From Stomorhina lunata (Eukaryota > Arthropoda > Insecta > Diptera > Rhiniidae): a stretch of 64,000 nt of DNA. This document shows, piece by piece, positions 35,395 through 48,190 of this stretch (position 1 is the first letter of the stretch; each line of letters opens with the position of its first letter). The position numbers were made by a program, and so were the translations under genes. A model generated the notes under the pieces. It was given only the letters and a program-made list of their open reading frames with translations. It made no database searches and had not been told where the DNA came from. The stretch is taken from NCBI GenBank assembly GCA_933228675.1, contig OW121742.1:123605983-123669982 (forward strand), written 5' to 3'.

Positions 35395-36565
35395 TATTTT
35401 TCTTTAGAGAATTTTTCGATAAAAATTTTTGTTAAAACTTTAAAAAAAATAATTTTCTATTAAAAAAATTTCCAAAGAAAAAAATTTTTCTAAAGAAAAA
35501 TTTTTGATAAAAAAAAAAATTTCAACAAAAAATTTTTGATAAAAATTTTTCCATAGAAATTTTTTTTATAAAAATGTTTCTATAAAAAATTGTAGATAAA
35601 AGAAAATTTCCATAGAAACATTTTTTATACAAAAAATTATTTATAGAAAAATTTTTATTAAAAAAGATTTTCTATTGAACAATTTTTGATATTTAAAAGT
35701 TTTTATAAAATTTTGATAAATAAAACGTTTATAGAAGAATTTTTGATAAAAAATTTTTAATAAAATTTTTTATAGAAAAAATTTTAATAAAACTTTCTAT
35801 AGAAAGTTTTTGATAAAATTTTCTAAAGAAAAATTTTTGATAAAATTTTTAATAAAATTTTCTGTAGACAAATTTTAGATAAAAAAATTTTATATAAAAA
35901 AAATTTTTTTATCTAAAATTTGTCTACAGAAAATTTTATTAAAAATTTTATCAAAAATGTTTCTTTAGAAAATTTTATCAAAAACTTTATTTTATTTTCT
36001 ACTATAGTAAATTTTTTTTATCAAAAGTTTTATATAATTTTTTATAAAAAAAAATTTTATAGAACAATTTTTAATATAAAAATTTTTTATAGAAAAATTT
36101 TGAATATAACAATTTTCTATATAATAATTTTGATACAAAAATTTTCTCTAGAAAAATTTTTAATAAAAAAATTTTCAATAGAAAAATTTTTTATAAAAAA
36201 ATGTTCTATAGAAAAATTTTTAATAAAAAAAATTTCTTTAGAAAAAAGTTTTCAATAAAAAAAATATTTGATAAAACAATTTCTATAGAAAACATTTTTG
36301 ATAAAAAAAATTCTATAGAAAAAATTATTGATTGATCATAAAAAATTTGGATACAAAATTTTCTATAGAATAATTTTTGATACAAAAATTTTCTATGGAA
36401 AAATTTTTGATAAAAAAATTTAATATAGAAAAATTTTGATAAAAAAATAGAAAAATTTTCTATAAAAAAAATTTTTGATAAAAATATTTTCTATAGAAAA
36501 ATTTTTGATAAATAAATTTACATAGAAAAATTTCTGATAAAAAATATTCTATACAAAAAAAAATG
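35395..36565 (+). repeat. CTATAG-family array just downstream of the exon
   Basis: Degenerate monomers read TTTTTGATAAAAAA-TTTTCTATAGAAAAA, mostly forward, with a reversed stretch at 35904-36010 created by an inverted duplication. It begins about 600 bp after the donor. The 112-codon frame at 35920-36258 is a translation of the repeat. Confidence 0.9.
35833..35958. repeat. Perfect inverted repeat, 59-bp arms, 8-nt loop
   Basis: 35833-35891 and 35900-35958 are exact reverse complements, including the distinctive CTGTAGACAAATTTTAGAT / ATCTAAAATTTGTCTACAG block. It is an inverted duplication of about two monomers. Confidence 0.93.
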
Positions 36566-38400
36566 TTTATCATCAGCTTTAAAATATACTAAATTTTATA
36601 TTTTTCTTGAAAACTTAATATAAGAACAGCTTTGAAACAATTTTCTTATTATTTCCTTAAATATTTTAAAGCCTATTTTTAGGATTTTTGATTTAAGTTT
36701 CTAAATAGTGTTAATTACTTTCCATTAAGTTAATAAAACTTTTGTTAACATTTTGTTACAAAATTAATCCCTTTGCCCCCTCCAAAATGACCTTTAAACT
36801 TAAGCAAAGGTCATAATGTTTTAAAATACAAGAAATCTGCAACAAACCCACATTAGAAAGGATTTGGCATTTAGTGTTTTGAATGCAAGAACCAAAACTA
36901 TCGAAACTATTTTAGATTAAATTGAAGAAATCCTTTTTATCTAAAGCTACTAACAATGACGATGATGATTTTAGTTATTGAAGACCTTCTTAAGGAAACA
37001 CTGCAACAATTTAAAGTTTTTAGTTTTTAATCTTTCATGGAATTTAATTTGGCTCTTTTTTGGGCTAATGCTTATTTGCTTTGTGTGAGAGTGTGTGCTA
37101 GACTCTTTGTGGGTGTTTGTGTGTGTAAAGGATTTAACTAAGTTTTCTATTAAATATAAGTGTAAGATTTCCTCTGGTGTCTTTCTATTTCCTTTCTTAT
37201 TCATTTAGTTAAATGAAATTAAAGCTTAAAAAAGTTTCTTTTTTCTTTATGTTAACAACGAAAAGATTTCAAATTTCTTTAAATCTGGTTGCTTGCTTTC
37301 GTCTTCTAGAGAATTTCTTTTATTTCTTATTTTAACTTAGTACTTTTTGGAAGTTGTCTAAGTACTTAGAACATTTAAGCACATATACACACATTTATTG
37401 TTGCATGGCAAAAGGCTTTATGGCAAAAGTCTTGGCTTATCTTAAGCAATTTGCCAACAAAAAATGTTGTAGCTCTTTTGCTTTCAGTGCAAAAAGGACA
37501 TTTTGTCTTTTTCTTTTTGAAAAAAAAAACAATTCTGAACTTTCCTCTTGCTTCTTCAAAATTAAGTCTGTAAATTTAGCTTTTCTCCCTTTCGCCTTAA
37601 AGTTTTACTGTTAAATGGCAAACTGAAAATGCAATTATTGTGACAAGTTTAATTGCTTGTGGTTAAAGCGGTATGGTTTCTTTCTTTAACTCTATCTATT
37701 TCTGTTGGCTTTTGCCAAAAAGATTTGATTATCGCTGGCATAATAAAATTCTAAGAAAAAGAGTGAGTAACAAAAAAAAAACAAGGATTTTGAGTAAAGG
37801 TCCTGTAACTGCTCCAAGATTAAAAAAAAAACTATTTTTTAAATAAATTTAAGAAACGAAAATTCTTATTAGAATTTATTTTCTCTTCTTAAGTTTAATA
37901 ATTTTGCTAAAAGCAGAAAATTAAAAACTAAAGCATACTTTTGAGAGTAATTAAAATTTGCTGGATACTTTTTGAATAATTTTTACTTTCCTAGAAGCTC
38001 TATTGTTGAAAATAAGTATATTATACATTTTAGCTAAGATTTTAAGTAATAAATAAGGAGCTCAGTTAAAAATTTAAGCAAAATTTGTATAATGAATTTG
38101 TTACATATAGGATCTTTCATAACTTACTTTCTATCAAAAAAAATATCAAATAAAATAAATTAATTTTGAAATTCATATTGATGTATTTATGGCTTAAATC
38201 CGTTCAAATGTCGGTCATAAGATGACAGTCCTAAATTATCAAAATTCGGAAGTCCCAGTTACAATATTCAAAGATTTTATTGATCTATATCAGTGACATT
38301 TCAAATTTTTTATCTATTTAAAAAATGTACAATAATATTATTATTACTACTAAAAAAATCATATCATACTTTAAGGCTTTCTTAATTAAAACAAGCAAAT
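36566..38400. other. A/T-rich sequence, no gene seen
   Basis: 37354-37614 has an 86-codon frame of ordinary composition without a recognisable domain or splice sites. Motif copies lie at 36667, 37928 and 38363, all reverse. Confidence 0.5.
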
Positions 38401-38845
38401 AAGTGTAGTATACTTTTAAGCAGAGATTTTTTGTAATAAGTGAAGTCTATTGTAAAATTCTTTTAAGTTTTCCATACTTAAAAGAAGTACATAAGTGTAG
38501 TATACTTTTAAGCTGGGATTTTTTGTAATAAGTAAAGCCTACTTTAAAATTCTTTAGTTTCAAACTATTTTTTTCTCTTTGAAGAAAATGACAAGAAAGT
38601 CTTTTTAATACTTAAGAGATGCAAAAAAGTGTAGTATACTTCTAGGCTCAGAATTTTTGTAATAAGTGAAGCCTATTTTTAAATTCTTTTAAATTTTCCA
38701 TACTAAAAAGAATTAAAAAAGTGTAGTATACTTTTAAGCTGATATTTTTTACAATAAGTAAAGCCTATTTTGAAATTCTTTAGCTTCAAACTATTTTTTT
38801 CTTTTTTAAGAAAATAACAAGATATTCTTTTTGTACATATAAGGG
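38401..38845 (-). repeat. Dimeric tandem repeat containing the dispersed motif four times
   Basis: AAGTGTAGTATACTTTTAAG starts near 38401, 38493, 38627 and 38719. Each start is followed by a block with TTTTTTGTAATAAGTGAAGC. The first and third copies continue with TTTTCCATAC and AAAAGAA. The second and fourth share AGTTTCAAACTATTTTTTTC or close variants. The structure is therefore two copies of a 220-226-bp A-B dimer. Confidence 0.88.
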
Positions 38846-39254
38846 CCCTATTAATCTCTATTTAAGCCAAATTTCTTTCTTTTTTTGTTGATCATTTTTT
38901 TTCCACATTTTTCTAATATTCTTCTCATTTGTCCTAATTTAAGTTAGGAAATTTTTGTAATATAAACAAAATTTTTAGTTCATCAATTCTAACTTAAATT
39001 TGTTATTTCTTTTGCAAGAAGTTCTTTTACTTTCTGTAATTTTGCGATAAGATATTATATAGTCACAGACCGAAAAAGACATTTATATATTTGAAGACAT
39101 TAAAGGACACCTCAAACTCTTGTTTTAGAATTTTTGTTATTTTTCAATGTTAATATCCATTTCTTACCTTTATGCGAAGCAAGAAATCTGCTTTAATATT
39201 TCTTAAAAAACAAACAAATTTTTCATCATTATAAATTTTTTTTTACTTTTCTTT
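38846..39254. other. T-rich sequence, no gene seen
   Basis: T-rich runs with no exon-like features. Confidence 0.5.
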
Positions 39255-40724
39255 TATACCCTACATCAAAATGTGTAGGAAGGGTATACGGCGTTACTTA
39301 TTTCACCCGATAACGCCTAGAATTATTGGTCTAATATGTATTATTACGATCAAGGTATAGATCATGTGATCGTTTTGACTAAAATACTATCCAATTAAGT
39401 TCATCATTTACCCTAATAATGACTTGGAAATAAATTAAGTAGTTCATATTTGAGGTTCCTTTAATATTGTTGGTCTCTTTAAATGCTAATAACTTTTAAA
39501 ATAAAATCGATATGTTGGTTACATTGTGTATATAAAAGTTCCTTAAGAATATGAACAATAATTTAAAATCTTGTTACGATTGTTCCACATTTGACCTTAG
39601 CCACCATATGAAACCCATTTCTGAAAACCACTTAAATGCTAATAAATCTCAAGTTAGAAGATATTAGACAATCAAATTCATCACAGATAAGTTTAATATA
39701 AAGACCGATCATTATTTTTAATTTCATGACAATCGGTCAACATTTGACCATAGCCACCATATAAAACGCATCATTGGAAATTACTTAAATGCTTATAACT
39801 CTGAAGAAAAATATAGTATGGTACCAAAAATCTGTCTGGTGAAGTTTTGTATAAATATGAACAAATATATAAAATTTTGTAAGAATTGGTCTATATTTGG
39901 ACCTAGCCCCCATATAAGCTCCACTCCCAAACAACACTAAAATACATATAAATCTGAAGTAAAAAAAAGTTATGATGACAGAATTTACAATGAAGAAGTT
40001 TTGAATGAAAATCAATCTTTGTGCAAAATTTCTTAATAATCGGTTCACTTTTGTTGGTAGCTCCCATATAAACTCAGTCCAATTAAATCGCTTAAATACC
40101 CATAAGTTTTGTAGAAAAAATGATATAATAATAAAATGCAGTTAAAAAAAGTTTTATATGACTATCAAAATATAAATTAAATTTTTTTGAGAGTCGACCG
40201 TTATTTGGACCTAGCAACTATATAATTTTTACTCCCAGAATTTGCTAAAATGTTCATAAATCTAAAGATAAAAAAGATATGTTGGCAAAACTCTGTACAA
40301 AGAAGTTTTATATAAACTTCATCCACTTTATACAGTTTTGTGAAAATCGGTTAAATTTTAGCTATAGCTCCCATATACTTGTAATCCGGAAAGTCACCTA
40401 AATGCCCAGCAATCTCAAGTTAAAAATTTTATGGTACTAAAATTCTGTGTGGAGAAGTTTTATGTATTTTAATGTAACTATGTTGTTTTATGTAACTATT
40501 TAATAAAATTTTATAAGAATTGGTCGATATTTTGACATAGCTCCCATATAAACTTCACTCCCAGAAGTGACTTGAGTATCCATAAATCTCAAAATAAAAA
40601 TTGTGTGATAATGAAATTGTATATGGACAAGTTTTATGTTACTATTAACCACTAGACTAAGTTTTTTTTTTCAATCGGTTCATATATAAATATAATACCC
40701 ATGTAATGTAATGTGTAGGGTGTC
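39255..40724 (+). mobile_element. Dispersed element built of about nine 153-bp units, TATACCCT...AGGGT ends
   Basis: It begins with a hairpin, TATACCCTACATC and ATGTGTAGGAAGGGTATA (39255-39288), and ends near ATGTGTAGGGTGTC (40711-40724). Between these, units recur with AATCGGTC/AATTGGTC at 39576, 39731, 39884, 40038, 40192, 40345, 40518 and 40673. Spacings are 153-155 except one of 173 caused by a small internal duplication. Each unit carries ATTTGGACCTAGC, CCCATATAA, a TAAATGC-CATAAATCT block and GAAGTTTTAT. No coding capacity is apparent. Elements with such ends are common in fly genomes, but I cannot name the family. Confidence 0.75.
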
Positions 40725-42915
40725 TTAAAGTTAAGCTTGACCGCGTTAACTTCTTCTGTTTTTTTTTTTTCCAAAGTACAAGTTCAATCTCCTGCTTTTA
40801 TTTCAGTTAAGTTTTTGTTCTTAACAATTTTCCTGTTTTTCCAACAAACATATATTCTTATTATAAAAATACTTATAAAAAATAAGATTTTCTGTTTTTG
40901 CTACATTTCCCTAACATACATGATTTTTTTACATTACTTCAACATTTTTCTCTATATAATTTTCTTTTTTTTTTTGTGCCATTTTCTTCTTTTAACAATA
41001 ATGTGTAATTTGTTCTTGTCTTTAGTTTGACGTTTTACTAAGGTTGTTGTCACGTTTACATTTCGTGTGTTGCTAGTTTTTTTGTTCACTTCCTTCATTT
41101 CTCTAACAAATTCTCAGTCATTTTCTTACAATTTCCCAGAGTAAAAATTGACGAAAAGCAGAAAAAAATCACCAAAAAAAGTAAAATGTAACATATTTTT
41201 AGGGGGAGTGTTTTTGGGACAAAAAAAAACAAGCACAAGATTGAATTCAAATGTGTTCTCTTTCTCACCGACACACACGCTAAAGAATCTACATTTTTAA
41301 ATTCATTTAGCATGAAATTAAAATTAAATGATGCCTAAATTGCACGTTTCAGTTGATAAAGTTGAAAGAGAGCAGCACGAAAAAGTAAAAGAACAAAAAA
41401 CTAAATTACAGTTTTTATTAAGAAAACTGTAACTGCATTAGTTGTAGCCTTAAGATATGCTTTAATTTTTTGTAATGCTTCTTTTTTCTTTTTAGGGTTC
41501 ATAGTTTGTTATATTTAATGGGAAAATGTTAAGTAGTTAGGGAAGTGCATTAATTTAAATGCATTTCCGAGAATAATAATATTATTATTCCTGAAAATTA
41601 TAGTAAAATGCTTAAGATACACAACAAGTTACCCTACATCACTAAATTAAAAGGACTACTTTGTTGAGAACTACTAGCATATAAGTAAATTTCTGTCAAT
41701 ATTATAATTTTATTATTCCTAGAAGTAGTTAGCTGCCTGAAAGCATGCTTTAAATTTCTTTCTTTTCATAATAACTAATTTAATTTACTTGTTTTTCTTT
41801 CACAAAGCTCAAGGTTTCATTTTTCGTATTGACCCCAAAAAGTATGCTTTAATTATTTATAAAATCACTTTCCTACTTATCTAGTTTATAGTTTCCATAG
41901 TTTTTCTATACAATTGTCCTCTTACAATTACAAATTTATTAAACGTAATGAAGAAGACCTTACTTTGAAGCAATGTCAGCACTATCTTTTCAATTACTTT
42001 CGAACAAAGTAACTAATTTTAAGCATTTTTTTGCTATATTATACAAACTCTAACAACGTCATCAAATTATTCTTAAGAATTTTGTTCTTTTAAACTTCTT
42101 AGTAATTTTGTTTTATGCCGAGAGACATAACTTTGTATGTGTGTGTAGCTAATTCAATTCCAAGATCTTGAACACAATACAAAGCAGCTTATTAGCAAAA
42201 ATCTATGGAAACAAATGAAAGCATTTTGTTTTCTAAAGGAGGCTTAAGTTCTACAGTTTCCCGCCATCATATCATACTTTTACAATTACTAAAGCATAAG
42301 TTCAGGCGAAATTATCATTGTACTCCTCTATTCTTCGAATTAACTATATATAAGAAGCTGCTCAAATTCATATAATGTCCATGTGTTTAAACGATATGTA
42401 TGTGTTCTTTGTTCAAATACGATTCTTGGCTAATAATAATAATAAAATGTATTATTACGCTGAAACCAATCATCATCAAATCTCACACAAAAAATCTTAA
42501 GAATCTGAGGCAAATAAAAGATGAAATACAATAAAATTACATTTTATTTTACAATTGAAATTTATATGTGTAATTTGAACAATGAAGACGAAGGACAAAA
42601 AAAAAACAGTTGGTAATCTAATGTTTGATCTTATTTGGTAAGAAAAATCAAAGCATACATCAGGGCTGGAGTAAAATAAGGGGGAGTTTAGAGTATATGG
42701 GTAAGATATAACATTTACATAGTTTGAAGCTGTAATTGAGCTTAAACAAAAGTAAGATACCCTACATACCAATCTTATTTTACAACTTATTTAGACAGAC
42801 AAATTTAAGCATACTTTAGGGCGAAAATGATATAAGAGTGTGGTTAAAGTAAATTTATAAAAATAATATAAAGAACATAAAAGTTGTATAGTTTAAAGTA
42901 ACGCTGGCCATTATT
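40725..42915. other. A/T-rich sequence with a dense cluster of the dispersed motif
   Basis: Motif copies occur at 41188 (reverse), 41447, 41735, 41831, 42290 (reverse), 42649 (reverse) and 42806 (reverse). GTAAGATACCCTACATACC near 42752 resembles ATAAGATACTCTACAGCACC near 44820, so the motif may sit in a longer worn unit. No gene is visible. Confidence 0.5.
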
Positions 42916-44372
42916 TTTCTATAGAAAATAGTTTTATCAAAAATTTTTCTATAGATTTTTTCTTTTTTTTAATTTTTCTATAAAAGTTTTTTTTCAAAAT
43001 TTTTTCTATAGAATTTTTTTTTCAAAAATTTTTATATAGAAAATTTTTTCTATAGAAAATTTTTTGTATCAAAAATTGTTCTTTAGAAAATTTTTTTCAT
43101 CAAAAATTCTTCTTTATAAAATTTTTTGTATCAAAAATTTGTCTTTAGCATTTTTTTTTATCAAAAATTTTTCTATAGAAATCTTTTTTTTTTCAAAAAT
43201 TTTTATATAGAAAATTTTTTTATCACAAATTTTTCTATCTAAAATTTTTTATAAAAATTGTTCTAAATATTGTATCCAAAATTTTTCTATAGAAAATTTT
43301 TTTATCGAAAATTTTTCTATAAAAAATTTTTCTATAGAAAATTTTTTCATCAAAAATTATTCTATAGAAAATTTTTTATCAAAAATTTTTCTATCAAAAA
43401 TTTTTTTATAGAAAATCTTTTTTATCCAAAAATTTTTCTATAGAAATTTTTTTTGTCAAACATTTTTCTATAGAATGTTTTTTATCACAAAATGTTCTAT
43501 ATAAAATTTTATTCCCAAAAATTTTTCTATAGAAAATTTTTTGTCTCAAAAATTTTTCTTTAGAAAATTTTTTTTATCAAAAATTTGTATACAAAAAAAT
43601 TTTTTATCAAAAATTTTTCTGTAGAAAATTTTTTTATTAAAAATTTTTATATAGAAAATGTTTTTGTCAAAAATTAAAAAAAAAAAATTTCTAAAATTTT
43701 TTTTTAATTTCTCTACAGAAAATTTTTTTGTGAAAAATTTTTCTATCGAAAATTTTTTTATCGAAAATTTTTTATAGAAAATTTTTTTATCAAAAAATTT
43801 TCTATAGAAAAAATTTTTCTATAGAAATTTTTTTATCTAAAATTTTTCTATAAAAAATTTTTTTATCAAATAATTTTTTATAGAAAATTTTTTTATCAAA
43901 AATTTTTCAATAGAAAATTTTTATATAAAATTTTTATCAAAAAATTTTTTATGAAACATTTTTTTATAGAAATATATTTCTATCTATTTTTATTTAAAAA
44001 AAAATTTTCTATAAAAAAAATGTTTCTATAGAAATTGTTTTTATCAAAATTTTTTTTATCAAAAATTTTTCTATAAAAAATTTTTTTATCAAATATTTTT
44101 TTATAGAAAATTTTCTTATCAACAATTTTTTAATACAAAATTTTATATAGAATTTTTATCAACAAATTTTTTATGAAATTTTTTTTTTACAAAAATATAT
44201 TTCTATTATTTTATAGAAAAATATTTTAATCGATAATTTTTCTATAGTAAAATTTTTTTATCAAAAATTTGTGTACAGAAAAATATATCTATTAAAAATG
44301 TTTCTATAAAAAATGTTTTTATCGGAAATTTTTCTTTAGAAAATAATTTTTATCGGAAATTTTTCTATAGAA
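42916..44372 (-). repeat. CTATAG-family array, reverse orientation
   Basis: Monomers read TTATCAAAAATTTTTCTATAG then AAAATTTTTT, the reverse complement of the 7460-9022 unit. They are heavily diverged, with T-run length changes. It ends abruptly at GCGGCACCAACC. Confidence 0.9.
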
Positions 44373-46619
44373 AAGCGGCACCAACCGACTTAGCTACAAT
44401 CCAAATTATAAATAAATGCTTATAATACTCAATTTCACGAGCTCTATTAATAATCGTGATATTTACGAAAATTAAAAAAGTCTTCGGCTTCTGGTGGTAT
44501 GGGCTGCGTAGCCTGATGCTTCAATGTGATGTAACACAAGCACGATACCCTTCATTACAATTTATGGGAGAATAGTTAGTTCAAGACTTAGAAAGTATAG
44601 TTCCAGCCAATTACTTTCTGGAAAAAACCCTATATCATATATTTAGAGGAATAAATTAAAGCATACTTTAAGGCTGATATTAAAAAGACACACTTAAAGC
44701 ATATTTATTTGAAAACAGTCAGCTTAAGGTTTTAATTATATAGTTTCGGCCTACTAAAGGTAAAAAAAAGAATTGTTTATTTAGACGGAAATCAGAGCCC
44801 TTTAAATGATCTAAAACAAATAAGATACTCTACAGCACCTAATAAAAGGTAAACAAAATCAAAGCATATTTTAAGGTTAAGGTTAAAAATGAGCTGAATA
44901 TAATATATACAGATCATTTTTAGCATTTAGTGTGGAAAATATATTTTATAAATCTCAAATTATCATTAAAATAAAGAAAATACAGAAATCAAAGCCTATT
45001 TTAAGGCTCAGTTGAAAGGAAGCTAAATTTATTTCATATTTATGAATTTAAGAAAATTTCCGTAAGTGCTAAAATGGATTAATTGCAAGAAAAAGCTAAA
45101 AGTTTTTTATTCCAATATTTCGCTATATACCTAAAATTTCTTCCAACTTATGATACTCGTGTTTTTATAGAGTATTTAACATTATTTTTAAGATATACAT
45201 ATATTTACCTTTAAATCATTTTCTCTTCACTTTTGTGGCCTTTTCTATCTTGTTCCATAAAATATTTTATCTAAATACCTATTTAAATCTTATAAAACTC
45301 CTAAACTATAGCCTATCTTGTAGGCTTAATGTTCTTAATGAATTTATTGCCTACTTTTAGGTGTTTGCTATATTCTTCATAATAGAAACAAAACACAAAT
45401 TATAGATATATAAAACTTTTTATTGGGTGTTTAATTTTCTTGTTTCATAAATAAACCAAAAACAACAAAAATTTATTCTAACACATATACAAAAACTTTT
45501 GAAATAAAATTTTATTTTCAAAATATAAACAAACAAGCATCCCCCCAAAAGCAGACACTATTATTTGAAACAAAAAGAAGAAGGAAAAAATGGAAATGTT
45601 GGTATACCTTTATGAGTATGAACATCATTTATCTTACTCATAAATATTCATTTCCTTTTATATATCTTTTAACATATTAGCTCTCCTCCTTCTGCTCTAA
45701 AGACTCATCTATCCTATTCTCTGCCCACATACATATTCTTGCTAACTTTTATAACAAAACAAAAATATAAACGAGTTTTCTTTTAGCAAATGTTCCTTAC
45801 TTCCCTAAAAAACAAACCCAGAGTTTATTTTTATAAATAAATTTCTTTAATACCTTAAAAGGGGGGTGTGGTAGTGAAGGAAAGATCCTATTTGTTAAAA
45901 TTTGTGTGTATGTTTGTATAAAACTGTCGTGTTTTAGAGAAATATATGTGTGTGTGTTTTTGTTTTTTGTATTTAAAGATGATATGGAATCCCTTGTTGC
46001 AATAACTTAAAATGATTGCTAAAGATTAAAAATCAACATTATAAAAAATTACTTATACATATCACCTTGCAATGATAAATTATATAAATTTCAACACAAG
46101 ACAGGTGTACACAGAGCATACATACAGTCAAAGATTTCTAACTAACACTTACATGTCTCGGGTACTTTATTATAACACAAATATTAACTCTGAACTTTGA
46201 AGCCATCAAGAGCATAAAAAAAGTTAATTATCGCTTGATATTTGTTTTTTTGTTGGCAAGAAATAAAAAAAATATACAAATAAATCTAAAAATGAATGAT
46301 TAACCCTATAATCACCACTTAATACCTATAAAAAATTCACAAAAAACTTTGTAGTTGTAGCTTTAGCAAAGAAAAATTTCAATTAAAATCAATTTTTTAC
46401 ATTAAAAATTTTAAAACGCCTACAACTATGCTTCCAAATTTTAAATATAAGTGCCCATTGAAATATGCAATGCTTTTAATACTCTATTTTCTAATACCAA
46501 ACTTTTTAGGGGTCTTATCAAAAATTTTTTCTTATTACAAATTCTATTGAAAAAAATGCTTTTAAAAAGCTCCTAAAAGTATGGTACTAAAATTTAATTT
46601 AAAAATTCTTTAAAGTAGG
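44373..46619. other. Spacer with a complex patch and motif copies
   Basis: 44373-44580 is of normal complexity and holds a short open frame (reading KVFGFWWYGLRSL) without support from splice sites. Motif copies occur at 44657, 44860 and 44990 (all reverse), 45348 (reverse), 46452 and 46569. The motif contexts at 44860 and 44990 share AAATCAAAGC and TTTTAAGG. Confidence 0.5.
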
Positions 46620-48190
46620 AAATATATATTTTTATATGCAATTTTTAAACAATTTCTTATTTTGAAATTTTTCAAAAATTTCTTATTTTTTTTTTAAATT
46701 TTGAGATTGTTTTATTTCTGTTTTTAAAGGAAATTTTTGAAATTTTTTTTTTTTTTTGTTTTTATAGGAATTTTTTGAAAAATTTTTTGTTTTTATTTAA
46801 AATTTTTGAAAATTTTCTTATTGATATAGGAAATTTTTAAACAATTTCTTATTTTTATAAAAACTATTTTCTATTTTTATGGGAAATTTTTCAAAAATTT
46901 CTTATTTTTTTTTAATTTTATTTTTCTAGGAAATTTTTGAAAATTTTTTTATTTTCAAAGGAAATTTTTCCTAATTTTATAGAAAATTTTTGAAAAATTT
47001 CTTATTTTTAAAGGAAATTTTTTAAAAATTTCTTATTTTTATAGGACATTTTTCAAAAAGTTTTTATTTTTATAGAAAATTTTTCAAAAATTTCTTATTT
47101 TTATAGGAAATTTTTCAAAAATTTCTTATTTTTATAGGATTTTTTTTTTAATTTCATATTTTTATAGGAAACTTTTAAAAAATTTCTTATTTTTATATAA
47201 AATTTTTGAAGGATTTCTTATTTTTATAGGAAATTTTGGAAAAATATCTTATTTTTATAGGATTTTTTTTTTTAATTTCATATTTTTATAGGAAACTTTT
47301 CAAAAATTTCTTATTTTTATATAAAATTTTTGAAGGATTTCTTATTTTTATAGGAAATTTTGGAAAAATATCTTATTTTTTTATAGGAATTTTTTTAAAA
47401 ATTTCATATTTTTATAGGAAATATTTAAAAAATTTCTCATTTTTATAGGAAATTTCTGAAGAATTTCTTATTGTTATAAAAATTTTATAAAATTTATTAT
47501 TTTTATAGAAAATTTTTCAAAAATTTCTCATTTTTATATGAAATTTTTCAATTTTTTTTTTATTTTGATGGGAAATTTTTGAAAATTTTCTTACTTTTTT
47601 AGGAAATTTTTCAAAAGCTTCTTATTTTTATAGGAAATTTTAGAAAAATTTCTTGTTTTTTTTTTAGGAAATTTTTGAAAAATTTCTTATTTTATAAGAA
47701 ATTTTTTTCAAAAACTCCTTATTTTTGTAGGAAATTTTTCAAAAAGTTTTTATTTTTATAGGATTTTTTTTTAATTTCATATTTTTATAGGAAATATTTC
47801 AAAAATTTCATATTTTTATAGGAAATATTTCAAAAATTTCTAATTTTTATGGGAAATTTTTGAAGAATTTCTTATTTTTTTTAAATTTTATAAAATTTCT
47901 TATTTTTATAGAAAATTTTTCAATTATAAGAAAATTTTAAATTTATTTTTTTACTTTGATAGGAAATTTTTGAAAATTTTCTTAGTTTTATAAGAAATTT
48001 TTGAAAATTTTCTTAGTTTTATAAGAAATTTTAGAAAAATTTCTTGTTTTTTTTTAGGAAATTTTTAAAAAATTTCTTATTTTATAAGAAATTTTTTTCA
48101 AAAACTTCTTATTTTTATAGGAAATTTTTCGAAATTTTTTTATTTTTGTAGGAAATTTTTAAATTATTTCTTATTTTTATATTTTTGAAA
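46620..48190 (-). repeat. Second 31-bp satellite family, array 1
   Basis: The unit is TTCTTATTTTTATAGGAAA followed by TTTTTCAAAAA, about 31 bp. A four-monomer higher-order unit of about 123 bp (starting AGGATTTTTTTTTAATTTCAT) occurs at about 47136 and 47259, with a third partial copy. It is the reverse complement of the arrays at 54080-55745 and 58440-59100. The 70-codon frame at 47236-47448 is a repeat translation. Confidence 0.94.
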
